Source: Mytilisepta virgata (lineage: Eukaryota > Mollusca > Bivalvia > Mytilida > Mytilidae). Taken from it: DNA of 64,000 nt. Below the pieces are notes generated by a model. The model searched no databases. It worked only from the letters and a program-made list of their open reading frames with translations, and was not told where the DNA came from. The position numbers were made by a program, and so were the translations under genes. Location: positions 46,256,230-46,320,229 of the forward strand of contig CM051516.1 in assembly GCA_028015205.1 (NCBI GenBank). Direction: 5' to 3'. Shown here piece by piece: positions 23,166 to 35,639 of this stretch (position 1 is the stretch's first letter; each line of letters starts with the position of its first letter).

Positions 23166-23428
23166 GGCCGAGTGGTCTAGGTAGTTCGTCATGACTACTA
23201 ATGATTACTAGCATGTCAAGACTGGGGTTGTGAGTTCGAATACCACCTCTAGCAGGGTGTGTTCGACTCCGATCTAAATTGACAAGGATTGTCAATTTTC
23301 CTACCGAAGGTCGGTGGTTCTCTCCGGGTACTCCGGCTTCCTCCTCCAATAAAATCCGGCCGCCGCGAAATATCCAAATGTGCTGAAAACGGCGTAAAAC
23401 CCCAACTAAACAAACAAACAAACAAACG
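23157..23428 (+). mobile_element. tRNA-derived SINE with conserved central domain and (AAAC)n tail
   Basis: Box A TGGCCGAGTGG matches a class II (Ser/Leu-type) tRNA promoter, and box B is GAGTTCGAATAC. The body contains GGTGGTTCTCTCCGGGTACT, CCGGCTTCCTCCTCCAATAA, and a GGCCGCCGCGAAATA block. It ends AAACCCCAACTAAACAAACA followed by more AAAC units. From memory this layout is a widespread mollusc/metazoan SINE type with a conserved central domain. The minus-strand open frame here is a by-product. The copy looks near full length. Confidence 0.8.
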
Positions 23429-24079
23429 TTTTTTGCTTTAGCTTGCGTTAAAATATAGAAAATGTGAGAGACTCAGTTCCGTGCAACACACTTTAACAAT
23501 TATTAATTGTAAATATTATTGAAAGTACTACATGTAAGTAGTTGTTTCTAATTTTTTTTATTTTACCAAATTCTATAAAAAAAACTAGAAATTGTTTATC
23601 TGTGAGACACCGATGCTCCGTCCTCCTGCACAACGAATCCATGTGTTATTTATGACGGAAAATTGGTTGTTTTAAAATCCTTAAAATAAAGGTCTTTTAC
23701 TGTAGATTTCATATAAAAACGGCCGAAAATGATTAATATAGAATGTCAATGGCAATAATATATCATTTGTTTTAAATTCTAGGGACTGAATTTTAAGAAA
23801 TCATAACTTAAAGTCCAGACATTGAATTTTTTCAGCGATATCTACGTGGATTTCGCACATCTGTTTGCGAAAACTTGAAACATCATATTTCGGGAAGTAT
23901 TAAAGGGACATACATTATTTTTTTGATATTCAGATGCAGTTCAACGTATTCTAGTTGCATGCAAAATTGTATGAAAGCCTGAAATATAGTCCAATTAGGT
24001 ACCTTCTACTTTAATGGAGTTATTCTATCATGAAATTAAGGGCATGTGGATTTATACATTGGTGATCTGTGTTGAACTA

Positions 24080-24720
24080 AAGAAGTGACCGTAGCTGTAA
24101 AAAAATCATTGATTTTTATTCACAGGTTTTTGTGTTTTATTTAGAAATAGACTAAAATTCAAAAATTTAATCAAATTAAACATTACCATAAAATGTAGGT
24201 AATAGTGACTAAAACGTAGCTGAGCTGTGTTGTACTATATAAGATGAATAAATGTGAAATCTCATTAATATATCACCATATGTTCTTTATAATACACCTA
24301 AATGCCAAAAAATTATTCAAAGTCACTCAAGCATAAAATGTAGGTTGTGGTGACTCGAAATGTTGCTAAGTTGTGTTGTACTATATAACATGACTGTATC
24401 TGTGAAATATCATTAAAACATTACTATAGGTTCTTAAATAATACACCTAAATGCAAAAAGTCACCCAAACATAAAATATAGAATTTACTGAGTTGTGCTG
24501 GAACTTATAAGACGACTGCAGTTATGAAATATCATCAATACATTACCATATAATCTATAATAAAACATCCAAATGCAAGAAATTAATCATAGTCACTCAA
24601 GCGTAAAATGTAGATCGTGGTTACTCAGATGTGCTAAGTTGTTTTGTATTATACAAATGTATAAGATGATTGTAATTGTGAAATATGATCAATATACTAC
24701 CACAAGTTCTTTAAACATAT
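24080..24720. repeat. Tandem repeat, four units of about 132-145 bp
   Basis: The marker ATAAAATGTAGGT or a close variant occurs at about 24190, 24333, 24470 and 24602. It is followed by GCTAAGTTGTGTTGTACTAT and TGTGAAATATCATTAA, and preceded by ACACCTAAATGCAAAAA. Related but weaker units resume at 26030-26290, on the far side of copy B, so copy B may have been inserted into a longer array. Confidence 0.7.
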
Positions 24721-25286
24721 AACCCTCTTTACAACGACCATGTTGGTTCCAGTCCAACATTGACCTAAAACTGAATTTGCCGTTTTAAAGAATTTGTCTA
24801 TTTTCATATTTTTGGAATTTCGTGGAAAAATCTCGAATGTTGCGTCACTTACGGAATTTTGAATCGCGATCTTGAGTCGGAATTTTCAACATTATTTCAG
24901 AACTGAATTAGTTCTAATCAACATCGAATCTTCGGTATTCGTACTTTTTCTTTAACTTAACGTAATAAAATTATACAACTTTTACTTCATAATTCCCTTC
25001 CTTTAACTTATAAATTGAATTGACTTTGATCTTATATAAAGACAGTATAAGTCCATTTATATTCATAAGGTTCTATTCCGAATCCGGATTACGACCGCGT
25101 GTTGCACTCATGTCAAAACATGGCGTGACTTTTGAAATTTGTCTTCGCAGTTGTTTTTGGATTTAAATTGGCAATTTTGTAAAAACTTTAATTTAATAAA
25201 GTATTAGTCTACCCAAGCTAACTCGCTTAGCGTTAAGTTTAATCAATTATACTTGTCGAAAAAAACAGGTAAATAGGTGACTGATA

Positions 25287-25400
25287 TGTAATAGTTATCC
25301 CCCCCTAAGAGAACGCGGTGTGTCTGTACAAGATCATCCCGAGGGACGGAGGTCCGAGGGGTGATCTTATACAGACACACCAAGTCCCAGTGGGACGTAT
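25287..25400. repeat. Long hairpin adjoining copy B
   Basis: GGTGTGTCTGTACAAGATCA and TGATCTTATACAGACACACC pair around a GC-rich centre (CCCGAGGGACGGAGGTCCGA). The outer part (GTAATAGTTATCC / GGGACGTATT) has decayed. It is homologous to 19718-19824 and lies on the equivalent side of its element. Confidence 0.7.
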
Positions 25401-25404
25401 TTTT

Positions 25405-25795
25405 TTACATCCCAGCTCATAAATAAAAATAAACTTAAAGTAAAGATGTCAATACTATTATACTTTATAGATTTACTTTTTTATACATTATATATTGTAT
25501 ACCCCTATGGGACCCATAACATAATATTTATATAGGTAAAATTAACACTTCCTCGGTGTGATCTTCCGTCGGCTAGGTAGTGGTTAAGGCATCTGGACAA
25601 TATACTAAGGGTCCCAGGTTCGAATCTCAGTAGATTCTTTCAAAATTTTAATGTTAATTTTTAAAGGTAATTTATGTTTCTACATAAATTTTCTTAGTTT
25701 TAATCGCAAGTAAATGGTTCCCGCCAACTATTAACGTAACTAAGATCTCTGGTTATGGTGACTTGGCAGGGGTGATCCGATGAGATAAGATGTAA
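25405..25795. mobile_element. TIR element carrying a tRNA-like sequence, copy B
   Basis: This is the inverted homologue of 19281-19716. It starts TTACATCCCAGCTC and ends in a decayed terminus GAGATAAGATGTAA. The tRNA-like block is now on the plus strand (TAGTGGTTAAGGCATCTGGA, box B GGTTCGAATCT). Shared flanking blocks are CTTTCAAAATTTTAATG and GTTCCCGCCAACT. Two copies in opposite orientation about 5.7 kb apart, each keeping the neighbouring hairpin, show that TIR unit and hairpin moved or duplicated together. Confidence 0.7.
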
Positions 25796-26443
25796 TTTCA
25801 GTACTTGTGCGGTCAGCCGTAAAATATCAATAATCTATTATAGAAAACATTAGAGAACCGATGATTCAAATTACATAACATATATCATTTTTGTTACCGG
25901 AATTGACTGTCGGAGCCGGATACCGAATATTTCGTTGTATTGTGTTGAATTTACATGTATGCACATTCGTTCCCGGAAACTGAATATTCTGTTTTATTGA
26001 AGGACGCTGTACGCGGGCTGACTGCAAAAGTTTTAACCAAAGTCACTCAATCATAAAACACTATAGGTTTCTGAAAAAGGACCTTAACGCAAAAACTTAA
26101 CCCAGTTACCATGCACCAAATATGGGTCATCATGACCGAAATGTTAAAGAAATGCATGATAAAATGCAACAGGATAATAATACAACTCCATGGATTCCAA
26201 GGATATGAAATTAAGTCAAAACTTTATCCCAGTTACTCATGCATGAAATATAGGTCATAGTGTCCAAATGACTCAAGTGACGCGAAAAAAATACTCTCTT
26301 TTTACCATTTTTGACAAACTGTGCAAAATGCAAAACAAAAAATACTAAGAATAACTTGGTAAAATACTTTGTGCATTATGTAAGAACGATTTTGAATTTA
26401 TTGGCATCTGTTATTTTGTGATGTATATATTATACAATTATGG

Positions 26444-26569
26444 CCTTCAGAAGAAGGTAATATGCATAATTATTAAATCGGGAAGGGTTATATTTCAGAA
26501 GGCCTCTGGCCAGAGGAAAAATAATCCTTTCGAGATTTATTAATTATGGATATTACCGCCTTCTGAAGG
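26444..26569. repeat. Imperfect palindrome, about 126 bp
   Basis: CCTTCAGAAGAAGGTAATAT, then CATAATTATTAAATCGG is mirrored by GATTTATTAATTATGGATAT, then TACCGCCTTCTGAAGG. The centre is GGCCTCTGGCCAGAGG. One arm of the same element (TAGTTATTAAATCGAGGAAG, GGGCCTCTC) occurs alone at about 11590-11635. I regard it as a foldback MITE family. Confidence 0.7.
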
Positions 26570-26574
26570 ACATA

Positions 26575-27440
26575 ACGTTATTATTATACTGTACTAAACT
26601 CCTGGACAAATATCAATTATTACGCTCTCGTCGATTCTCGCGAGAGAGTTATTTTCTCTCATTGATTATCGCGTGAATCCAGGAGAGGAAAATAACAGTT
26701 AATTTCCGCTGGCAGAGAAAAACTGGAGTTATTTTATTTGCACGCTAAAAAACAACGTCTTCATTTTACCAGTAATTGCTATAGTAAAGTATATAAATAT
26801 TAGATATTGAATTGTCTCCCATTGACCTATAGCACTAACTTGTCTTTTCTTATAGTTGTCAAAATATACATCCATAATTCATTGGTCAAATATTGGTATT
26901 GTCTTTATAGATTGAGTACTGGTATCACTGATTGAATACTTCTGATGGTAAACTCGAGTCTCCAACGGTATCATGAATTTCGGAAAAGGCGTGAAATTTA
27001 TGCAAACGCCGGATTACCCATTATAAAGCTGTGTATTTTTTTTTCGAAATAAGTGTGTCTGCCAACGTTATTATTATACTTAACTAAACTCCTGGACAAA
27101 TATCAGTTATTACGCTCTCGTCGATCCTCGCGAGAGAGTTATTTTCTCTCATTGATTATCGCCTGAATCGACGAGAGGAAAATAACAGTTAATTTCCGCT
27201 GACAGAGAAAAACTGGAGTTATTTTATTTGCACGCTAAAAACAACGTCTTTATTTTACCAGTAGTTGCTATAGTAAAGTATATAATATTAGATATTAAAT
27301 TATCTCGCATTGACCTATAGCAGTAGCTTGACAGTCTTTTGTTGTAGTTGTCAAAATATACATCCATAATGCATTGGTCAAATGTTGGTATTGTCTTTAT
27401 AGATTGAGTACTGGTGTCACTGATTGAATACTTCTGATGA
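26575..27440 (+). repeat. Direct duplication of a ~375-bp segment
   Basis: Copy 1 (26575-26948) and copy 2 (27065-27440) both run from ACGTTATTATTATACT to CTGATTGAATACTTCTGATG and are highly similar throughout. They are separated by about 116 bases. Shared blocks include CTCGCGAGAGAGTTATTTTC, AGTTAATTTCCGCTG and TTGACCTATAGCA. The open frame on the minus strand of copy 2 has no counterpart of note. This looks like a local segmental duplication. Confidence 0.8.
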
Positions 27441-29690
27441 ACAATTAATTCAAAATAAAGGTATTCAGTGTAAAAGTCAAATACTGTTTTCTTGCGCAAA
27501 ATTTGTTTCTATTTGACATATTTTGTAGAATTATTAAGGTTCCACTATACAATTAGAATTTTATTTCTAGCTTAGTTTCGGGAAATACGACGGTCAATTT
27601 TTCAAATGTTTAAAACTGATGGGAAGATTTGATGCTAATTATGATTTCTGACCACAATGCTGATTTATGCTGAAAGAGAGAATATTTGACAATTGATTTA
27701 AGCGCATTTTAATGGTTGAATGTGTATGATGGACTTAAGCGGCATCTCTCTGTGACCTTGTAGATCAGCATCTTCTGTGTTTTTTTTAGTGTGTAAATTT
27801 TGCACGAAGTTTTTAAAGGTAAGTTACGAAAAAAATTAACCGAAAACTTTTTCTGAAATGGCCCAATGCTATGTTTAATTTATGACATCTGTCATATCCA
27901 TTGAAATTCTACATTAAGGTGATATAAGAATTGGGTCAGTACAATAAATTTTCCAAAATATTTTGAAAAAAGTTATCATTTTCGTTGCTATGGGTAGAAA
28001 AGATATTTTGGAAGAAATCGTAAAGTTACCTGGACCGACGGCACAACTTTGTGATTCTTTTCATATATACATACATTTATTTGGGTGTACAATCCCCCAA
28101 AAAAGGAAGACTGTGAATGACATACCGGTACAATTTCACAATTTGTGGCTAAACTTCAACTCAAAATGACAGTGGTGTAGTAAAGTTTACCAGTTTTACT
28201 TTTGTCTTGCTTTAGGGTATCTATTTTTACTCTAAAATTGAAATATTAACTGTTGTTCTCAATACAAAAATCGCAATTATTGCTCTCTTCATAGAGTTAC
28301 GGAAGCCCTATTATTTTCGTAAGTTTTTCATATGCATTTTCCCAATATCTGTTTTCACTTTTAAAAATAATTGATGTAACATTATTACGGACTACGTTTT
28401 TAATGTATTTAATAGTATTGCTATATGAATTATTGCTTTTTGTTGAAATGCATTTTATTTCAAACATTTAGGTTTTGAATGATAATGTTGTATAACCTTC
28501 ACTTGTAAAACCAGTTTGATATTAAATGACCATTTTAATATTGTTTAATCTTGACTGTCTTGATTTTTAGTATTTTTGAGATTTCAAACAAAATCAAGAT
28601 AACAAGACCAACACAAGATATATTGCCTTGTTAAGACTTGTTAAGACCAGTTCGTAGAAGTTAAGAATGAATTATTCAATGTTTAACAATACATGTCCTG
28701 AACTGATCTAAACTTTGTTGAAAAATATAGACATACAGAAAAAACAAGATTAAATAAGAATAAACAGAATGGCCGTTTAAGATCAAAATTGAATTATTAG
28801 TACTTGCTAGAAGTACTGGAAAAATGAACAGCATACTGAAAATTCTTCGCTTCGACGTTTTAAATTGTAACTACATGAATTGGTAGAATTCATCTACTGA
28901 AATGAAAGTTTTTCAAACGGCAATTTAAATTGAAGATATTCTTCAATGAATGTTAATATATATATAAATGTATTCAAACAAATTAAATTGAAGCAGTTCT
29001 TCAAAGAATTTTATTTACTCAAATTGTTTAGTAATGTTATTTGACATAACAAAATAAGATTACGAAATATTTTATTTATGTTACGTGTCATATATAAATG
29101 GCCTTTAATGTCAAAAAATGTCAAGAACAGTCACAGCCTTCACAACTAATGTCATGAAAATGTCAACAACAATCTTAGCTATTACAACTAATATCATAAA
29201 CTATATTTCTCTTCCCAATGCAGACATGGTCATTACTTGGCGACCTCCTTGTTTTAGTTTAACTTCAAGCAGAAAAATATCAAATATTTCAAAAATTCGT
29301 AAGTCCATGGAAGAATTAAAATTAAAAACCGCATTAAATATATGCCAGCAGATTTGAAGCAGGATCTACATGAACGACGGACAAGGCTTTCTAGCTTTGA
29401 AGACATCATATTTGAGTCCAAATAAATGAACGGTGGAAATATAAGGACCAAGAACTCGACAAACCCGATAATGTAGACCAGAGATCTAACGTAAAGTGTA
29501 ATACTTTAAATAACGCTATTATATATATATATTTATATAATCTATGGATTTCAATTATTGCAAATTTTGTAGAAGACGCTGAGATCTATAATACATCCTC
29601 TTATTTTTGAGAATCATCGAATTCTTTACGATCAAAGGTCAATATATACCCTTTGAAGCGTTGTATTAAGTCATTCTTCTTCATAATCCA
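27441..29690. other. AT-rich stretch without a gene
   Basis: The open frames at 27963-28169 and 29118-29357 have no recognised domain or splice support. A (TA)n run lies at 29519-29531. Short self-similar blocks occur (TTCAATGAATGTTAATATAT near 28950, TTCAAAGAATTTTATTTACT near 29000). I see nothing else. Confidence 0.4.
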
Positions 29691-29696
29691 GCTGGA

Positions 29697-30125
29697 TTAT
29701 TATCCCCGCATATCGAATGAAGTTTCTGGATATTTGTAATCGGTCCGTCTGTCCGTTTGACCGTCTGTCCGTCCGTTAGATAATCTTGTCTCTAGAACTC
29801 CTCGTTCATTTTTAACTTCATTACAGTATTGCCACAAACTGTATGTAGATGGGCAATAAGGTTTTAGAATTTTGATTTTCAAAAAAAGTGGCCCACAGGG
29901 GTCGAATTTCGAAAATTGAAAATTTAAACTTTTGACCTCAACTCCTCATTCATTTCTCATTTTATGCTTTTAATTTCTATACAGTATTGTCACATACTGT
30001 ATGTAGATGCGCGATAAGGTTTTGGAATTTTGATTTTTAAAAATTGTGACCCACAGGGGTCGAATTTCGAAAATTGGAATTTAAGCTCGTGTCCTAAACT
30101 CCTCATTCATTTTTCATGTCATGCA
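29697..30125 (+). repeat. Left part of a ~160-bp-period repeat element, split by a LINE
   Basis: The element opens TTATCCCCGCAT, then TTGTAATCGGTCCGTCTGTC and further CCGT/CTGT repeats. Repeat units follow, marked by CCCACAGGGGTCGAATTTCG at about 29892 and 30051 (period 159-160). Between the marks are CTCCTCATTCATTTCTCATT and GTATGTAGATGCGCGATAAG. It breaks off at ATGCA (30121-30125), where the LINE begins, and resumes at 32692. Confidence 0.75.
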
Positions 30126-32691
30126 CTTGGAGACTTGTAGCGATTGGCAAAGTACGCAGCAAGGGTAAAAATCTTGTGAAGGCCGATTCGAAGCCTTGGT
30201 TTAACATTAGTTGTAAAGTAAGCCGTAAACATTTTCATAAGGCTCATAAGAGATACAGTTTTATAAAAAACGCGGAAAATAGAAATTCGATGAAAGCTGC
30301 TAGCAAAAAATATAAATTCGAGGTAAATAAGGCGTATTAATCGTATCAGCAAAAATTGTCAGATAAATTACGTAATACTGCAAAAACTAATAGTAAAGCC
30401 TTTTGGAAAATTTTAAACGATATCGGAAAGAAAAAACAAGAAAATACGCATATTTCTCTAGAAACTTTATACGAACATTTCAAGAATATAAATAAAAATA
30501 ATGATACTGAGGATGATGTTGAAATTGATATTAACTTAGAAGATTTACCGCAGGACATAGATAATATTTTGAACGGTCCTATTACCGAAACCGAAATAGA
30601 AAAGGCAGTGAAAAACTTGAAAAGCGGTAAAGCCACCGGATATGACAATATATTAAATGAATATATTAAAAGTACATTGAATGAGTTGATGCCTTTTTAT
30701 GTACGTTTATTTAATTTTGTGTTTGATGAAGGTCTTATTCCAGAAAACTGGTCGCTTGGTATTCTTATTCCAATTTTTAAAAATAAAAGGTCAAAATCAG
30801 AAGCAGAAAATTACAGGGGCATTACTCTTAATTCTTGCCTTAGCAAAACATTTTCTTCCATCTTGAATAACAGGTTGAATAATCTTGCAGAAGAATTTAA
30901 TCTGATATCCAATGCCATAGCTGGATTCCGTAAGCTCCATGCAACTATTGATAATATTTTTGTATTGCATGCTTTGATAACTATTTATTTTGCTTTAGGG
31001 AAAAAACTATTTTGTAGGTTTGTAGATTTCAAGGGGGCATTCGATACTGTTTGGAGGGTGGGTCTTTGGCAAAAACTTCAAAAATCAAATATTAGAGGAA
31101 AGATTTTTAGAATCATATATAATATGTATCAAAACATTAAATCTTGTGTGAGGATGGGAGAAGAACATTCAGCATTTTTTAATTGTGATATTGGGGTAAA
31201 ACAGGGTGAAAACCTTTAACCTTTTTTATTTTCCATTTTTCTAAATGATATTGAGAATTTTTTTGCTGATAATGATATAGAGGACCTATCAGAAATTTCA
31301 AAATTGTGCCAAGAAAATATAGATTTGTTTATTAGACTAATTGTCATTCTTTACGCTGATGACACAGTAATTTTGTCTGAAAGCTATGAAGGACTTCAAA
31401 AGGCATTATCAATATTTGAATCATATTGTACAACATGGAAGCTTAAAGTTAATACAAGTAAAACAAAAATGGTTATATTTAGTAAAAGAAAATGTAAGAA
31501 TAGATATTCGTTTAAAATATATAATAAGGAAATAGATTGATTAGATTCTTATTCTTATCTTGGTATTATATTTAATTACAATGGCACATTTTGTACAGCT
31601 AAGAAAAAATTACTTGAACAAGCTCAAAAGGCATTGTATGGCTTGTATGGAAAATTCCAAAATTTAACCATTCCTGTAGATTTACAATTCAAACTTTTTG
31701 ATGCTTTAGTTGCTCCTGTTTTATTATACTCCAGTGAAGTGTGGGGGTTTGAACAGAAAAATAATATAGAAAAAATGCATCTACAATTTTGCAAAAAAAT
31801 CTTAAAGGTTCGCAATACCACTCCAAATTATATGGTTTATGGAGAATTGGGGCGTTTTCCCTTGGAAATATTAATTAAACAGAGAATGGTTTTATTTTGG
31901 AATAACTTGATATGTGATTCAAATAAATTGTCAAGTATAATGTTCAAATTAATGTTTAATTTACACAGGGTATCGCCAAATAAGTTCAAATGGGTATCAT
32001 ATGTTAAATCTATACTAGATGATTTGGGACTTAGTTATATTTGGAATGATCAAATACATTTTAATAAGTTAATCTTGAAAAATCTTTTGAAACAAAAATT
32101 GGTAGATCAGTTCATTCAACACTGGTTTTCTTAGATAAATTTATCTTCCAGGGGTGAGTTTTATTCAAAATTCAAAACAGAATTTACATTGGAAGATTAC
32201 TTATTAAAACTAAATCCTATGGAGCGACTTCATATTACTAAATTAAGGTGCTCAAATTTGAAAATTCCTATAGAAACGGGTAGATGGGAAGGCATTGAAA
32301 GGGATAGACGAATATGTCACTTATGTAAATCTGGAATAGGAGATGAATTTTACTATCTGTTTGTTTGTAGTAATACAAGGATTAAAGAATTAAGAGGGAA
32401 GTACATTCCAAAATATTACTTACAATACCCAAGTGAAAATAAAATGTATGGTTTACTCTCAATATGTTATGTTCAACTTTATAAGAAGCTATCAATTTTT
32501 ATAAAGAATATTATAAAGTTACTGTAAGACTTGTCCGTGTATACGTCCATTTACTTTAATTTGTAAAGGCTTGTGATGTACTATGTTATATTGTGTAAAA
32601 TCGCCATAATTGTTGATATGTAATCATATTTGTCCTCTTGTACACTATTTGTGTCTGAGGTTAATAAAACGTTTTTGAGTTTTTTTTTGAG
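30126..32691 (+). mobile_element. 5'-truncated non-LTR (LINE) retrotransposon
   Basis: The copy starts in the linker between endonuclease and RT (KPWFNISCKVSRKHFHKAHK) and so lacks the whole endonuclease region. It runs through RT to a C-terminal Cys/His knuckle and ends TTAATAAAACG followed by a T-rich tail. The bases TGCA flank both ends (30122-30125 and 32692-32695). The uninterrupted relative at 43.1-43.7 kb has TCATGCATTTAATTTC at this site. A TGCA target duplication is therefore likely. A truncated 5' end is typical of LINE insertion. Confidence 0.8.
30356..32527 (+). pseudogene. Broken LINE reverse transcriptase ORF
   Basis: RT motifs appear in order: KSGKATGYDNILNEYIK, then ENYRGITLNSCLSK (31-kb side), AGFRKLHATIDNIF, VDFKGAFDTVWR (first catalytic Asp), GVKQGENL and LYADDTVILSE (catalytic YADD intact). 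Downstream are LLYSSEVWGFE and a knuckle ICHLCKSGIGDEFYYLFVC near 32320-32370. Stops or frame breaks fall at about 30340, 31219, 31538 and 32132, dividing the frame into five pieces. Motifs are well kept, so decay is fairly recent. The clade (CR1/Jockey/I-like) cannot be set from this alone. Confidence 0.82.
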
Positions 32692-33240
32692 TGCATTTAA
32701 TTTCTATACGATATTGTCATATGCTATATTTAGATGCGCAATAAGCTTTAGAATTTTGATTTTAAAAAATAGGGGCCCACAGGGGTCGAATTTCGAAAAC
32801 TGGAAATTTAAACTGCTTATTAATTTTTCATTTTATGATTTTAATTTCTATACAGTATTGAGGCCCACAGGGGTTGTATTTCGGGAATAGTGAATTTAAG
32901 CTTGTGCCTTAAACTCCTCTTTCATTTTTCATTTAGATTTAACAAATTTATTCGTATATATATAATATTGTTCTTTATTTTCTGTAGATATGCGAAAAGG
33001 TTTTTAATTTTGAAAATCTATTAAGGAATCAAATTTTGGGACAGAAAATGGTGAAAATGCTAATTTTGCTTTGTCTCTGGAAATACTCATTCATTTTTTG
33101 TTTCAGTAGTTTCTTTTGTGTATAATATTGTTCTTCACTATATGTAGATGTGCAATAAGGTTTTCAATTTTTAAATTTGATTCAGGGTTCCAATTTTCAG
33201 ACTGAAATTGTTAAATTGCTAATTTGTCACTGTTAATTGT
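32692..33240 (+). repeat. Right part of the interrupted ~160-bp repeat element
   Basis: It resumes TGCATTTAATTTCTATACGA. Further units are marked by CCCACAGGGGTCGAATTTCG at about 32776 and a shortened unit at about 32862. Two weaker units carry TATGTAGATGTGCAATAAGG. Units diverge toward the right end. Confidence 0.7.
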
Positions 33241-33244
33241 TTTT

Positions 33245-35320
33245 TGACTTGTGCAATGCGGGGATTGACATCGTTTCTTATGGCACCAATTTCTAGTTTA
33301 CATTTATATTAGTTAATTTCTACAAAGTCAATTCCTATCACCTGTGGTACTTACAAATTTAATCAATTAACGACAGCCTAATTTATGGACCATAAAGTTT
33401 GCCGATTTTCTGGATAGGTCTCAGCGGCTTACGCAAACAATCATACAAGTTTATTCACACTGTGTTATACATACATAACTTACACTGGGATATCTTTCTA
33501 AAACTTTCTATTGCAAACGGTATTTGACATTCCGTCTTTCATTTTTGGGAAAAGTCTTTTGTTCTAGAACCGACGTATGAAATTGATGCCCCCCTTTTTT
33601 CGATTGCTAAGTCACAATTCAGATAACCTTGCTATATTCTAAACGTGTTCGTTTCAAGATGGTACTCTGCAATATCAGTGATCTTATGCAATCTAACTAT
33701 TTCCAGTTGCTTTTCACATCCATGGATGAATTTTGTTAATTTTGTTTTCTAATCGTGTTATATAGGTTGATCATCAGTGAAGGCCAACCAAACTGCTAGC
33801 CATAATCTTTCAGTTTCATATGAAGCAGAGGTTCTACCACATTGTTGTTTAGTAGCTATTCGTTATCCTTACCTTATGTAAGGCTTTGAAGGAAACGTAA
33901 AACAGTAAATGTTGATTTTTCATGCACATCTTTGAACGAGTTTCTTAATTACCACTCATTTAATTATGTATTTGCGGAAGTTTTTTTTTCTAATATCGGC
34001 TATAATTTCTTTTTTATAATCTTACTGAGTTTTCGAGAACAAAAGATGGATATTAAAAGATTTGAAAAAATATTTTTATAGAGAAAGGGAGAAAAAAAAC
34101 TATTCTTATAGCGAAAAAGAATTACAAAATGAAGTTTTGAAGTACCGTTTATAGTAGCTACTATTTATTAAATATGGTATATTCACTTTCTTTAATTCTT
34201 TTATTTTTTGTTTTCTTTTTAAAAAATAGATCTACTTATTTCTAAAAATTGTGGTTTACATGTATCTGTAACTACACGTTATACATGTACTATCATCTAA
34301 CCTCAAGATTCATATCACGCAAAATTAATTAACTAAAATAACATTACGGCCATTCCTGTTCATTGTACATGACAAAAAGTTATTTTAAGTCACATCCCCA
34401 ATTTCAAAGAAAAAATCTCAATCTACTTAGACTTCTAGAACGATATGCATTTTGATTCTGATTCCTTTTCCTTACAGAAGGAAAGAAGTATATCGAAAAA
34501 ATTGTTTGGGATGCAAGATTTGTAGTACATGTACAAATGTATATGTATTATTATCCGGAAGAAAAAAAGGAAATCTTTTCTAGGTCTGTTACCATGGATA
34601 CATATAATTATTGACACTATCTGATATTTTTTTCATTATCAAAAGACTAATATATTAGGTTAATAAATTCTGTAAGAAGTAAAGTTTCAGCTCCCTCAGT
34701 CAAAGTTGATCTTAACCGGGTTCTGTTTACCCAGTTTACGTCCGTTTGATTTTATTGTTCTGTATACTTTGAATACTTTTTGCTTTCCAAAGTCACGTGA
34801 ATACATTTTAAACGTTACGTTCGAAATTATACGCAAAAATATTAGAATTTGTTATTTTACAGTTGCCGAAATGACAAACGAGACATTATGACCGATAAAT
34901 ATCTTAATAACAGTCATTAAAAAAGTTTCCGACAACAAAGAAAAACACGTCATATGATCATGACCCGACAAACCTCAAGATTTTCCCGACCTTCCTTGTT
35001 TATGTAGAATTAATCTGATTTTTACAGAATTCGATTTCTTTTGTAATGATCACGGTCAAGGTTTTTGTAAATTATGTTTGTATTGCAGTCAGCTAGGAAT
35101 TCTACAAACTGAAGACTATCTTTCTTAATTGACAAAGAGGAACAAGATTGATGTAAATCTGTTGAATCTGATTTGAATGTCATTTTAGTTAATCAATGTC
35201 AATGGGACGACATTAAGTAAGCTCTCACAGGGGTGTAATCAACGTCAAATAGACTTAAACAGACTGACCTGAGGATAAGATATTACAATTCCATGACATT
35301 TCTTGTGGAAAAAATGAACA
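33245..35320. other. AT-rich stretch without a gene
   Basis: I see no exon with matching splice sites, no RNA gene and no clear repeat. The short frames at 34435-34617 and 34706-34891 are unremarkable. Confidence 0.4.
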
Positions 35321-35639
35321 AGACATAACAGCTTTTTTACATTGTATCAACTAGCTTCTAAAAGTTTCTCTAGGAATTATGAGGAAATTTCAATAGTTTT
35401 GCGCATTCAGTTCCATACCAATATCTAGAAAAGACACGAAAACGGGGAAATGTGATGTTGTTTACATATGAAAATTCAACGCAGGAATAAATACGCTACA
35501 AATGTAACACATTAAAAGAGCATCCATCTTGATTTAATTTCTAGGTACTAAGTCTAAGCTATATTCAAAACAAATTCTATAAGTACAATTTCTGCTCCAC
35601 ACCAGAAATTGTAAGATGTTCATTTATCGAATGATTTAA

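Noticed and set aside
23086..23421. 111-codon minus-strand frame
   Set aside because: It lies wholly within the antisense strand of a tRNA-derived SINE and its 5' palindrome.
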